A DNA stretch of 64,000 nucleotides from an uncultured Kiritimatiellota bacterium. Its GTDB lineage: Bacteria > Verrucomicrobiota > Kiritimatiellia > RFP12 > UBA1067. Positions within the stretch are counted from its first letter, which is position 1. Each line of letters starts with the position of its first letter. The translations under genes were made by a program, and so were the position numbers. Below the pieces are notes generated by a model. That model did not search any database, was not told where the DNA came from, and saw only the letters and a list, made by a program, of their open reading frames with translations. The stretch is taken from assembly GCA_934635385.1 (NCBI GenBank), contig CAKTZI010000022.1, positions 1-64,000 on the forward strand. The letters are read 5' to 3'. Below are positions 48,792 to 57,321 of the stretch, piece after piece.

Positions 48792-50702
48792 TTACGCCCC
48801 CAGCAGCCCCTGCTGGCGGAGGAGTGCGGCGATTTCGGGGTCGCGTCCGCGAAAATCGCGGAAGACCTCGATTGCCGACTGCGAGCCGCCGCGCGCCAAC
48901 ACCGTCTCGCGATAGGCCGCACCCACGCGCCGCACGGCCGCATCGTCCGCAAGCCCCGCCTCCTCGAACGCGCCGTAGCAGTCCGCGCTCATCACCTCCG
49001 CCCACTTGTAGCCGTAGTAGCCGGCGGCGTACCCGCCTGCGAAGATGTGCGAGAACGAACAAAGAAAACGGTCGCCTTCCACCATCAGAACGCCGAAATG
49101 AGCAAAAACAGCCGATTTTACGTCATTTTCTGACATCTCCCGTGGGGACAGGCCCCCCAAATGCGGGGTCTGTCCCCACACACGGGACGGGTCATGCAAC
49201 AGCAGGTCGGTCTTGGCGAAGGCGAGCTGACGGCGGCAGGCGCTCGCCGCGCGAAAGTTCTTCGCCGCACGCACCTTCGCCTTCAGCTCCGCCGGGACTT
49301 CGATGCCCGTGCGGTCATCAAGGCACCAGTTCTCCATGAACTGCGAGGCGACTTCCACCGCGTCCCATTCGACAAGATTGATGCCAGCCGCGTCCTCTTC
49401 GTCGACCCGCGTCAGCATGCACTGGAGCGCGTGGCCGAACTCGTGGAACAGCGTCTCGACCTCGCGGAACGGCAACAGGCACTTGCCGTCCGCGTCCGGC
49501 AGCGGAAAGTTCGTGCAGACAAGCGCGAGCGGCAACTGCTCCCGAAACCGCCGATTCCGGAACTCGTTCATCCAGGCGCCGCCATTCTTCTGTCCGTTGC
49601 GGACAAACGGGTCAAAATAGAAGTGCGCAATCGTCTCGCCCTTCTCCTTCACGGCGAAGAAGCGGACATCGGGATGCCAGACGGACGGCTTCGCGTCGCC
49701 CGTCACCTCCTCGACCGTGATGCCGAAAAGGAGGTTCGAGATTTTGAACAGTCCGCGCAGCACGTCTTCAATCTCGAAGTGCCGCTTCAGTTCCTCTTCG
49801 GAATAGGCATACTTCTGCTCGCGCAGACGTTTCGCGCAAAAGGCGACATCCCACGGCTGAACAGGGGTTGATTGACCTTTGCGCAGTTCCGCATCTTCGG
49901 CCTTGGCCGGGGCGGCGGTCGCCGCGTCGAGGTCGTCGATCATCTTCAAGGCCGCCGCGACAGACGGCGCGCATTTCGTCTGGAGCGAGAGGTCGGCATA
50001 GGACTTGAAGCCCAGCAGCGCAGCGAGTTCCGCGCGCAGCTTCAGGATCTCGGCGATGCGCGCGGCGTTTTCGGGCGCGCGCGTCGCGCGGGCGCGGCAG
50101 AGCGCTTCGCGCACCTCGCGGTCGGCGCAGTGCTTCATCGTCTCCGGGTAGTGTGCGTCGTCGATCGTGTAGGTCTTGCCGTCCTTCTCGAAGCGAAACG
50201 CCTTCGTCGCGTCGAGAACGGCGTTCGAGAAGTCCATCGCCAGCTTCGCGAGCGACGCCTGAATCGCGTTGAAGCGAGCCCGCTTCTCGTCCGCAAGGCC
50301 GACGCCCGCGAGTTCCGCCGCCTCGACCGTCTTCGCGAGGATGCGCACGCGCACCGACGAAAGGCCCTCCGCGTGCGCGAGAATGCCTTTCGCGGCCCGG
50401 TAGAGCGGCTGGGACTGTCCGACGCGCAGGGAGAACGCGACGACCTGCGGCTGGAAGTCCTCCTCGACCTTGCGCCAGGCGTCCGAATTCATGACGGACG
50501 TCAGATGGCCGACCTGCCCCCACGTGCGGTAGAGGTCGCGCGTCGCGTCGTCCAGCGCCCAGACAAGGCCCTCGTAGGTCGTCGGCGCGGACGCCTCCAG
50601 CGCGACGACGGCCGCGTCGGCTTCCGAAAGAAGCCGCGGCAGTTCTGCCGCGGCGTGTTCGGGCGTGAACCGCCCCCAGTCTGGAAAGTTCACCATGCCC
50701 AT
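48792..50702 (-). CDS. M3-family oligopeptidase (thimet/OpdA like)
   Basis: 636 residues from the ATG at 50702, whose A is shared with the upstream stop (TGATG). Zinc motif HEFGH in VETLFHEFGHALQCML near residue 425; the family tail SFSHIFAGGYAAGYYGYKWAEVMSADCY is present. It degrades short peptides in the cytoplasm. Slightly shorter than the usual ~680. A ggggtctgtcccc-type palindrome (49143-49178) lies in frame and replaces the expected text after LLHDPSRV with WGQTPHLGGLSPREM, about 90 residues after HEFGH, so activity may be affected. Confidence 0.88.
   Translation of the reverse strand: MGMVNFPDWGRFTPEHAAAELPRLLSEADAAVVALEASAPTTYEGLVWALDDATRDLYRTWGQVGHLTSVMNSDAWRKVEEDFQPQVVAFSLRVGQSQPLYRAAKGILAHAEGLSSVRVRILAKTVEAAELAGVGLADEKRARFNAIQASLAKLAMDFSNAVLDATKAFRFEKDGKTYTIDDAHYPETMKHCADREVREALCRARATRAPENAARIAEILKLRAELAALLGFKSYADLSLQTKCAPSVAAALKMIDDLDAATAAPAKAEDAELRKGQSTPVQPWDVAFCAKRLREQKYAYSEEELKRHFEIEDVLRGLFKISNLLFGITVEEVTGDAKPSVWHPDVRFFAVKEKGETIAHFYFDPFVRNGQKNGGAWMNEFRNRRFREQLPLALVCTNFPLPDADGKCLLPFREVETLFHEFGHALQCMLTRVDEEDAAGINLVEWDAVEVASQFMENWCLDDRTGIEVPAELKAKVRAAKNFRAASACRRQLAFAKTDLLLHDPSRVWGQTPHLGGLSPREMSENDVKSAVFAHFGVLMVEGDRFLCSFSHIFAGGYAAGYYGYKWAEVMSADCYGAFEEAGLADDAAVRRVGAAYRETVLARGGSQSAIEVFRDFRGRDPEIAALLRQQGLLGA
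49143..49178. repeat. tggggacag...ctgtcccca palindrome inside the M3 peptidase gene
   Basis: Two facing units (tggggacaggccc and ggggtctgtcccca) form a hairpin with a short loop, in frame in the peptidase gene. The paired layout is the same as the copy at 54620-54663. Confidence 0.85.
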
Positions 50703-51868
50703 CACTTGACGACGCGCACCTTGATGACCGCCTCGCTCGCCGCGATGGCCTGGACGACGTCCGCCGGCACGGGCGTGTCGACGTCGATGAGCGTGTAGGC
50801 GAAGTCGCCGCGGCTCTTGTTCGCGACCGCGTCGATGTTGACCTTGGCATTGCCGAGAATCGACGTGAACGTGCCGAGCATGTTCGCGACGTTCCTGTGC
50901 AGGATCGCGAGACGGCCGGGCTTCGTGGCCGGACCGAGCGTGCAGGCCGGATAGTTCACCGAGTTGACGATGTTGCCGTTCTCCAGGTAGTCGCGCATCT
51001 CCTTCACGGCCATGACCGCGCAGTTGTCCTCGGCCTCCTCGGTGGACGCGCCGAGGTGCGGGATCACGAGGCAGCCCTTCTGGCCCGCCGTCGTCGCGTT
51101 CGGGAAGTCGGAGACGTACTTGCGCACCTTGCCGGACTCCAGCGCGGCGAGCATGTCCTTCTCGTTCACGAGCGCGTCGCGCGCGGCGTTGACGACGATG
51201 ACTCCCGTCTTCATGAGCGCGATCGCCTCGGCGTTGATCATGCCCTTCGTCGAATCGAGCGCGGGCACGTGGATCGTGATGAAGTCGCAGTCGCGGTAGA
51301 TCGCCTCGACGTTCTTGCAGACCTTGACCTCGGTCGAGAGCCGCAGCGCGGCGTCGACGGAGAGGTAGGGGTCGTAGCCGAGGACGTCCATGCCGAGGCC
51401 GACGGCGGCGTTCGCGACCTTCTGGCCGATCGCGCCGAGGCCGATGACGCCGAGCTTCTTGCCCTGGATCTCCGTGCCGGCGAAGGCCTTCTTCGCCTTT
51501 TCGGCCGCCTTGTTGACCGCCGGGTCGGCGGCGTTCGCCTTGACCCACTCGATGCCGCCGACGATGTCGCGGCTCGCGAGCAGCATCGCCGCGATGACGA
51601 GCTCCTTCACGCCGTTCGCGTTCGCGCCCGGCGTGTTGAAGACGACGATGCCCTTCTTCGCGTATTCCGCATGGGGGATGTTGTTGACGCCCGCGCCTGC
51701 GCGGGCGACGGCGAGCAGGTTCGCGCCGGGGACGAGCTCGTCCATCTTCGCGCTGCGGACGAACGCGGCGTCCGCCTCCTCGAATTTCTCGGTGCGGGCG
51801 TACTTCTCGCCCAGGTTCTTCAGCCCGCATTCCGCAATCGGATTCAGGCATGCGTACTTGTAGTCCAT
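50702..51868 (-). CDS. serA: D-3-phosphoglycerate dehydrogenase with ACT domain
   Basis: 388 residues from the ATG at 51868 (MDYKYACLNPI), chosen for the GGAAG ribosome site; an upstream ATG at 51916 gives a non-conserved tail. It is a D-2-hydroxyacid dehydrogenase: Arg in AVARAGAGVNNI, NAD-binding GVIGLGAIGQKVA, and catalytic His in CLVIPHLGASTEEAEDN. The last ~75 residues form an ACT-like serine-sensing domain. It starts serine synthesis from 3-phosphoglycerate. Short sub-type without the intervening domain. Co-transcribed with the M3 peptidase. Confidence 0.9.
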   Translation of the reverse strand: MDYKYACLNPIAECGLKNLGEKYARTEKFEEADAAFVRSAKMDELVPGANLLAVARAGAGVNNIPHAEYAKKGIVVFNTPGANANGVKELVIAAMLLASRDIVGGIEWVKANAADPAVNKAAEKAKKAFAGTEIQGKKLGVIGLGAIGQKVANAAVGLGMDVLGYDPYLSVDAALRLSTEVKVCKNVEAIYRDCDFITIHVPALDSTKGMINAEAIALMKTGVIVVNAARDALVNEKDMLAALESGKVRKYVSDFPNATTAGQKGCLVIPHLGASTEEAEDNCAVMAVKEMRDYLENGNIVNSVNYPACTLGPATKPGRLAILHRNVANMLGTFTSILGNAKVNIDAVANKSRGDFAYTLIDVDTPVPADVVQAIAASEAVIKVRVVK

Positions 51869-51931
51869 GTTGCTTTTTCTTCCGTAGAGTTTATCGTGGA
51901 ATTTGCCGTCACGCATGACGACAGTCGCGTA

Positions 51932-51959
51932 TTATAGCACAATTCGGCAGGGTCGGAAT
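51932..51959 (-). promoter_or_regulatory. Promoter of the serA-like/M3 peptidase operon
   Basis: Minus strand: TTCCGA, 16-bp spacer, TATAAT; leader of about 55 nt before the ATG at 51868. Confidence 0.5.
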
Positions 51960-51972
51960 GCGTCATCCGAAA

Positions 51973-54402
51973 TCACGGCATCGCGCGGACGGCGAGGACG
52001 CGGACGGGGCCGAGGAGGCCGGACGGCTGGAGTGGATCATAGGCTGACGGCCCGGAGTAGAGTGTCGGGCGTATCTTCCAGTGCGGCTCCGCGCGTGTGC
52101 GCGGCTTGTTCCAGTAACGCAGGACGGAGCGCGTGACGCGCGCCTCCGGCGGCAGTGCGCAGTCGCCGACGAGCCGGTTGTGCCAGTTGTTCGTGTACTC
52201 GATCCGCAACTCATTGCGTCCCGACCGAACCGCGTCCGTGACATCGACTTCCCACGGCGCGCACCATGCGACGCCACAGTCCGTCCCGTTCACGAAAATG
52301 CGCGCAAGCCCCGTGGGGACAGACCCCAGCGACAGCCGCACGCGCCCGCGCCCGCCGTCCGTCCAGTCGAACGCCGCCTCATAGACGCCCGTGCCCGCAA
52401 AGTGCCACAAGTCCGCGTCCGCCGTCCAATCGACGAGCCGCTCCATCGTCCGCGCCTTCGGCGGCTCGGCCGCGATGCCCGGATGGTAGCGGAACGAGAC
52501 CCGCCACGGGCCCGTCACGCACGACTCGGCGGGGTCTGTCCCCACGATTTCGGCGGGGTCTGTCCCCAGCGGACACGCCGACTTGTCCGCGAAGACGACG
52601 AACGCGCTGCCGCCGCGTGGCAGGTCGAGACGCACCGCCGTCCGCCCGTCCGTCTCCGTGGCGTTCGCCGCGCGTCGCGTGACGGCGACGGGATCCCACA
52701 CTTCGACCGCGCGACCGCCCGCGACAGCGTTGAGCGAGACTTCACCCTTGCCCTCGCCCGTCACGAAGAAGACGTCCGACGCGCCGATGCGCCGGTGCGC
52801 CGTCAGGAACTGCGCGCACTCGTCCTTGCGGAAGCGTCCGTAGGGCCAGTAGTTGTCCGTCGGCGGCAGGAACTCGCCGTCGTCCACCCACTCGCCCACC
52901 TGAAGGAGAGCCTGACACCGTCCCAGATACTGGACGAACGGTGCGGCGTCGCGGTTCCACGTCACGTTGCGGTTGATGTGGCTGCCCGCGAAATACTCAA
53001 GCCCCGGCACGCCGTACTTCGCGGGCGAGGTCGTGTAGGTGTGCCAGACGATGCGGTTCATGCCGTCGACGAACGCGGCGTCCGCAAGCGGCTTCAGGAA
53101 CGCGGGATCGACCGTCCAGTGGCGGTGCATGTGCGTGAACGCCTCGACTGCCGCGATCGGCAGCTTCGCCCGGTGTGCCGCCACGACGATGCCGCGTCCG
53201 AAGAAGCCGATGTTGCGGTTTGCGCGTCCGGCGTCGGGATGCGTCGCATTCTCGTGCATCGGCCAGAACTCGCCCTGCGGCACGTCGTTCGCCGCGAGGA
53301 ACTCGAACTGGTCGCACTCGCCGAACGTGCGCGGGTCGCGCGTCTGCCCCCACGGCCCGCCCGACTCCGCCGTCGCGAACATCCCGTGCGCGTGCGCCCA
53401 GTCACGCACCGCCGTGTAGAGGTGCTTCACCATCATCCGCCCACGCGCCCGGCGGTAGTCACGCATCACCGCCTCGGCGTCCGTTCCCGTCGGCACAAAG
53501 CCCGCGAGAACGGGCAGCTTCGGACGGAGCGCGTAGCCCGCGTCGGCGGCGAAGTCAGCCTCGAACGTCGCGCTCCACGTCGGCATCAGCCCTTCCCAGC
53601 TCACGTTGTAGAGCCCGGCAAACGCCTTCTCCTTCCCGACGAGCCCCGGCAGGCGCGCGATGAGCGGCGCGACCACGCGGTCGAGGTGCCGCCCCACGGC
53701 CGCACGGTCAAGAACGTCGATGTCCTGCTCGCGCCCCGCCACGGTCGCACGCGCGAAGCGGAGAATCGTCCAGTCCGCGCCGAGGTTCCGTCCCTCGTCG
53801 GAAGACGCCAGCTCGCGCACCTCCAGGGCCGTGCGCCTCTTGAACGCCGCCACGTCCTCGCCCTTGCCGACGTTCCCCTCCATCGACATCTGCCCGTCGC
53901 CGGCGTTCGCCCAGTCCGTCCGTGCGGCCGGCTCGGCGGTGCGCACCGCAAAGACGGCCACCTCGCGCCCGTGCGGGAACGGCAGCGGCTCGAAGGCATC
54001 GCCCGGCAGATAACTGCGGCACTTGAGGAACTTGGGCGCGTCGTCGCCGACATCCACGTCGCCGCGCAGGTGCCCGCCGGACGCCGCGACGTTGAGGATG
54101 AGCGACATTCCGTGACGGTCGGCCTCGCGGATCACGTGTGCGACGAGATCCTGCCACTCCGCACTCCCCCAGCGGATCGTCGCAGGCGGGTTGCGCACAT
54201 GGTTGTCGTCGTCCCAGTAGCCGCGCGAGTCGGTGAGCAAGATACCACCGAAGCCGAGCCGCGCCATGTCCGCCACCTCGGCAGTGACCGTCTCGCGGTC
54301 GGTGAGCGTGTTCGACCAGAAGTAGTACGTCCACGGCTTCGCCGAGGCGGGCGGGTTCGCGAATGTCGTCCAGAGGGACGCGAGCAGGGTCAGTCCGTTC
54401 AT
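51973..54402 (-). CDS. Glycoside hydrolase, GH106-like (rhamnosidase type)
   Basis: 809 residues from the ATG at 54402 (MNGLTLLASLWTTF), preceded by an AGGATG-like ribosome site. An early ASAKPWTYYFWSNTLTDRETVTAEVADMARLGFGGI segment matches large alpha-rhamnosidase-type barrels (GH106/PF17132 look). The middle has candidate acid residues in ATAESGGPWGQ and FGECDQFEF. The C-terminus is a galactose-binding sandwich (GIYEAAFDWTD-type, VNGTDCGVAWCAPWEVDVTDAV, NELRIEYTNNWHNRLVGD). The signal peptide is weak. Three ggggtctgtcccc units lie in frame (52314-52328, 52531-52544, 52555-52568), giving GTDPAEIVGTDPAES. Confidence 0.7.
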   Translation of the reverse strand: MNGLTLLASLWTTFANPPASAKPWTYYFWSNTLTDRETVTAEVADMARLGFGGILLTDSRGYWDDDNHVRNPPATIRWGSAEWQDLVAHVIREADRHGMSLILNVAASGGHLRGDVDVGDDAPKFLKCRSYLPGDAFEPLPFPHGREVAVFAVRTAEPAARTDWANAGDGQMSMEGNVGKGEDVAAFKRRTALEVRELASSDEGRNLGADWTILRFARATVAGREQDIDVLDRAAVGRHLDRVVAPLIARLPGLVGKEKAFAGLYNVSWEGLMPTWSATFEADFAADAGYALRPKLPVLAGFVPTGTDAEAVMRDYRRARGRMMVKHLYTAVRDWAHAHGMFATAESGGPWGQTRDPRTFGECDQFEFLAANDVPQGEFWPMHENATHPDAGRANRNIGFFGRGIVVAAHRAKLPIAAVEAFTHMHRHWTVDPAFLKPLADAAFVDGMNRIVWHTYTTSPAKYGVPGLEYFAGSHINRNVTWNRDAAPFVQYLGRCQALLQVGEWVDDGEFLPPTDNYWPYGRFRKDECAQFLTAHRRIGASDVFFVTGEGKGEVSLNAVAGGRAVEVWDPVAVTRRAANATETDGRTAVRLDLPRGGSAFVVFADKSACPLGTDPAEIVGTDPAESCVTGPWRVSFRYHPGIAAEPPKARTMERLVDWTADADLWHFAGTGVYEAAFDWTDGGRGRVRLSLGSVPTGLARIFVNGTDCGVAWCAPWEVDVTDAVRSGRNELRIEYTNNWHNRLVGDCALPPEARVTRSVLRYWNKPRTRAEPHWKIRPTLYSGPSAYDPLQPSGLLGPVRVLAVRAMP
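52531..52568. repeat. Tandem ggggtctgtcccca units inside the GH106-like gene
   Basis: Two perfect units separated by 10 bp; a third, inverted unit (tggggacagacccca) lies at 52314-52328. All are in frame. Confidence 0.85.
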
Positions 54403-54619
54403 TGGGGCTTCATCCTTTTCAAGTGTGAAAACGAAATGAGTGCATTTTACCAAATCACCGGCCCGCCCCGCAATGCCACATTTTGACAAAGTTGCGCTTT
54501 TTGACAAAGCTCCGCTTAATCAGCCGACTTTGCCGCTTCGCCTCAGAATTTTCCGCACTGAATTCTCATTTTATGCATATCCACCCAAAATATCCGATTT
54601 TCTTTGTTTTTCGCGTGTC

Positions 54620-54663
54620 AAACTTGGGGACAGACCCCAAAAATCGGGGGCCTGTCCCCACAA
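54620..54663. repeat. Intergenic ggggacagacccc palindrome
   Basis: Paired facing units (ttggggacagacccc and gggggcctgtcccca) flanked by an outer actt/aagt match. It sits at the 3' end of the decayed GntR/LacI gene. Between it and the hydrolase start (54403-54619) I see nothing else except low-GC sequence. Confidence 0.85.
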
Positions 54664-55215
54664 GTCTTTTGGATGGCGTGCACGTCGAGTCTCTCACGAC
54701 CAGCGGCGAATCCAGCAGAACGGTTCGCGTCGACCGCGTCGGGTCCTTGATGCGTTCGACCAGCAGCTTGACGACCGTCGAGCCGACCGCCTCGCATGGC
54801 TGGCGCATCGTCGTCAGCGATCGTAGGGGCTCCGCTCCGGCGGCCGTGCGATGTCGCTGTCCAGCAGCACGAGGGGGAACCCCCGCCTCCGTGATGCGGC
54901 GGGCTATCCGGACGTTGATCTCCGCCGCATCCGGCACCAGCTCGACCGGCTGAAGGATGATGCCGTCCACGCCGTCCGACAGGGACCTGTCGACGAGCTG
55001 CAGAACCTTCTGGACGCGCGGCGTCCGAGCCGCGAAAGGAACGTGCCCGCGCCGCGACGGCGGACGATCAGCCCGTCCTTCGCCAGCTCGTTGAGAATGC
55101 GCACGGCGGTCTGGCGTCCGACGCCGAACTTGCGCATGACCTGAGCCTCGCGCAGGAACGCGCCGTCCGCATACGCGCCGCTGCGAATCGCCTCGCGCAG
55201 TTCGACGACAAACCG
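54664..55215 (-). pseudogene. Decayed GntR-type regulator with LacI-like sensor
   Basis: Three reading frames together spell parts of one regulator: a winged-helix start (VVELREAIRSGAYADG, VMRKFGVGRQTAVRILNELAKDGLIVRRRGAGTFLSR); a sensor start (VDGIILQPVELVPDAAEINVRIARRITEAGVP, then PLVLLDSDIARPPERSPYD in a shifted frame); and the usual LacI-family end (LTTMRQPCEAVGSTVVKLLVERI...TVLLDSPLVVRDST). At least two frameshifts, loss of the start codon (an in-frame TAG lies just before) and an internal deletion of ~150-180 residues make it non-functional. It probably once regulated the neighbouring hydrolase and esterase. Confidence 0.75.
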
Positions 55216-55240
55216 CAGAGTGCAGAAAACATGCTAAACG

Positions 55241-56071
55241 TCAACGCATTCTGAACGTCGGCGGAAGCGCCGCAAGGCGTGCCGCGATGACGCGCGCAAG
55301 GCGTTCGTGCCCGACGGTCGAAGGATGAAGCGAGTCGCCCTTGCCGCCGCGCGCGAAACAGGCGGCGTAGGCCGGCTCGTTCGGCAGCAGCCCCGCCTCG
55401 GCGTAGAGGTCGATGACGGGAGAGCTCCAGAGCGCGGCCGCCTCGCGGACACACCGCACATAGTCGTCAATGAAAAGCCCCCGCACGTTCGCATAGCGTT
55501 CGTCCGGCTGGACATTCTTGGGGCCGAACTCGGCGAAGCCGCGATGGAGCGGCGTCATCACGACGACCTGAGCCGAGGGGAACGTCGTCTTGACCGTCCG
55601 CAGCGCGACATTGAGGCGCCCACGGAAAGTCGCCGTGTCGAAAGACGGCTCGCGCTTCTTCAGCTCGACCAGCTGCCCGTTCCTGTTCACGACCTCCGTC
55701 GAATGCACATACGTCTCACCGAGCGGCACACCCGCGTTGTAGTCGTTCGTGCCTATCAGCAAGAAGACGGCATCCACATCCTCGTCCAGGTCGGCATGGG
55801 CCCAGGCGACCTGTTTCGGAATCCCGTCCGACTGCCAGCCGTTCATGCCGTAGACGTGAGCCGTGAAGCCCATGCGCGCGGCGAGAAAGCCCCAGTAGTT
55901 CGTCTCGCAGCCGACATGGCTCTTGTCCGTGATCGAATCGCCGAGAAAGACGACTGATTTCCCCATCCAGGAAAGATGATCACCCGCCGTCGGGACTTCT
56001 GTCGCCGAGACCGCGCATCCAACCACCCAAGCCACCGCAAAGGCAACTGCCACTTTCTGTTTCATGTCCAT
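55241..56071 (-). CDS. Secreted SGNH/GDSL-family esterase
   Basis: 276 residues with a signal peptide (VAVAFAVAWVVGCAVS). Block I is VVFLGDSITDKSH (nucleophile Ser), block III is LLIGTNDYNAG, and block V is DSLHPSTVGHERLARVIAARL (Asp and His). It probably deacetylates plant polysaccharide. AAGGAG precedes the ATG. It lies between the decayed regulator and a 280-bp gap (56072-56355) in which I find no gene. Confidence 0.87.
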   Translation of the reverse strand: MDMKQKVAVAFAVAWVVGCAVSATEVPTAGDHLSWMGKSVVFLGDSITDKSHVGCETNYWGFLAARMGFTAHVYGMNGWQSDGIPKQVAWAHADLDEDVDAVFLLIGTNDYNAGVPLGETYVHSTEVVNRNGQLVELKKREPSFDTATFRGRLNVALRTVKTTFPSAQVVVMTPLHRGFAEFGPKNVQPDERYANVRGLFIDDYVRCVREAAALWSSPVIDLYAEAGLLPNEPAYAACFARGGKGDSLHPSTVGHERLARVIAARLAALPPTFRMR

Positions 56072-56284
56072 ATCACACTCCTTCTCTCACGGTTCACACG
56101 GCAAACCAGTTGTAGCCCCGGTTGCCGCAGACCTCGACGACGCACGTCTCGACGGGATGTTTCCAACCGAGTCGGCGCGGCAGCGAGTCGCGGTAGCGGG
56201 AAACCGACTCCGATTCGTGTGGCTCTCGCTACCGCTCCGCAGAATGCCCCTGCCAAAGGCAACCTCATTCACACTTCACGACCC

Positions 56285-56322
56285 AAAAAAGATTGTATTG
56301 TGGCTGGCTTCTGCGAAGCCAG
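56285..56322 (-). terminator. Possible terminator of the APH-like gene
   Basis: On the minus strand, downstream of the stop at 56356: hairpin CTGGCTT-cgcag-AAGCCAG (56304-56322), and then TTTTTT 13 nt later (56285-56290). The U-run is further from the stem than usual, so this is tentative. Confidence 0.35.
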
Positions 56323-56355
56323 ACGTAGACCGCGAAGCGGTAGCGAAAGCATCAA

Positions 56356-57192
56356 TCATTCGTAGTCGACGACGCTCGCCCAGTGGAGGAGGAGCTCGTG
56401 GTTCTTCGGCGTCTGCTCGCGGCTCGCCTCGGCCGCCGCGACGATCGGCAGCCACTTCTGGACCTCGTGAAGCGGCACCTTCAGAGCCTCGCACGCGAGA
56501 TCCATGTACTTCTCGGCCGCCGCCACGTGGCCGGAGAGCCAGAAGAGGAGGTACGACCGCGCGACATCCGCGCACGGATCGCCAAGGCGCACATGGCTCC
56601 AGTCGATGACGCGCCAGTCGCCCTTCGGGGTGATGATCACGTTCGACGGGTTGAAGTCGCCGTGGCAGAGCGACGTCCCGCGCGGGAAGCTCTGGAGCTT
56701 CATGTGCAGGTCGTAGCGCGTCACCTTGTCGACCGGCGAGGCCGAAATCTGCTTGTCGAGCTTGTCCGCGAGGTTGCCCATGCGGTCGGACGTCTTCGCG
56801 AAGATCTGGCACTGGATCGCGACGAACTCGCGGAGGTACTTCGCGAGGTTCTTCTTGTCCTTCGCCATCACGTCGGCGAGCGTCTCGCCCTCGACGTACT
56901 CGCGGCGGATGCACCAGTGGTCGCGGAGCTTCAGCACTTCCAGCACCTTCGCGACAGGCAGCCCCGTCTCGGCGGCGCGCGCCTCGTTCATCGCCTCGTT
57001 GAGGATGAGCGAGACCTTGTAGCTCGGCCCGAAGATCTTGAGAACCGTGTCCTTGTCGCGGCAGATCACCTTGTCGGTGCGCTCCTGGAGGACCGTGTCC
57101 TTCTTCGCCGGACGGCCGCCCTTCTTCGGGGCGGACGCCTTCTCGGCGGTCTTCTTCGCGGCAACAACCTTCTTTTCAGCAACTTTCTTCAT
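56356..57192 (-). CDS. APH-fold small-molecule kinase with a histone-H1-like N-terminal tail
   Basis: 278 residues. Residues ~1-32 are Lys/Ala-rich (KKVAEKKVVAAKKTAEKA) and end in KKGGRPAKK, close to an AT-hook, resembling bacterial histone-H1-like tails. The rest is an aminoglycoside/choline-type phosphotransferase: SLCHGDFNPSNVIIT (catalytic Asp, Asn) near residue 180 and VIDWSHVRLGDP (metal Asp). Substrate unknown; resistance should not be assumed. It has its own good promoter and an AAGGAG ribosome site. The tail could tether it to DNA or RNA, which is inference. Confidence 0.82.
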   Translation of the reverse strand: MKKVAEKKVVAAKKTAEKASAPKKGGRPAKKDTVLQERTDKVICRDKDTVLKIFGPSYKVSLILNEAMNEARAAETGLPVAKVLEVLKLRDHWCIRREYVEGETLADVMAKDKKNLAKYLREFVAIQCQIFAKTSDRMGNLADKLDKQISASPVDKVTRYDLHMKLQSFPRGTSLCHGDFNPSNVIITPKGDWRVIDWSHVRLGDPCADVARSYLLFWLSGHVAAAEKYMDLACEALKVPLHEVQKWLPIVAAAEASREQTPKNHELLLHWASVVDYE

Positions 57193-57238
57193 CTGTGAAC
57201 TCCTTGGTCTTGTGAGACCTTCAGTTTGTCTGACGTGG

Positions 57239-57267
57239 ATTATAGCAGATTGTCACGAATGTGGCAA
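57239..57267 (-). promoter_or_regulatory. Sigma70-type promoter of the APH-like kinase gene
   Basis: Minus strand: TTGCCA, 17-bp spacer, TATAAT; ~45-nt leader ending in AAGGAG. The -35 lies inside a degenerate cacggatt-type repeat (57249-57304). Confidence 0.75.
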
Positions 57268-57321
57268 CCCAGACGGGGATTCGCGCACATCCGTGACAAT
57301 TCGTGGTTCAGCGTTTCCGCA

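Noticed and set aside
56356..57192. Antibiotic resistance gene
   Set aside because: The APH fold is shared by many metabolic kinases; nothing points to aminoglycosides.
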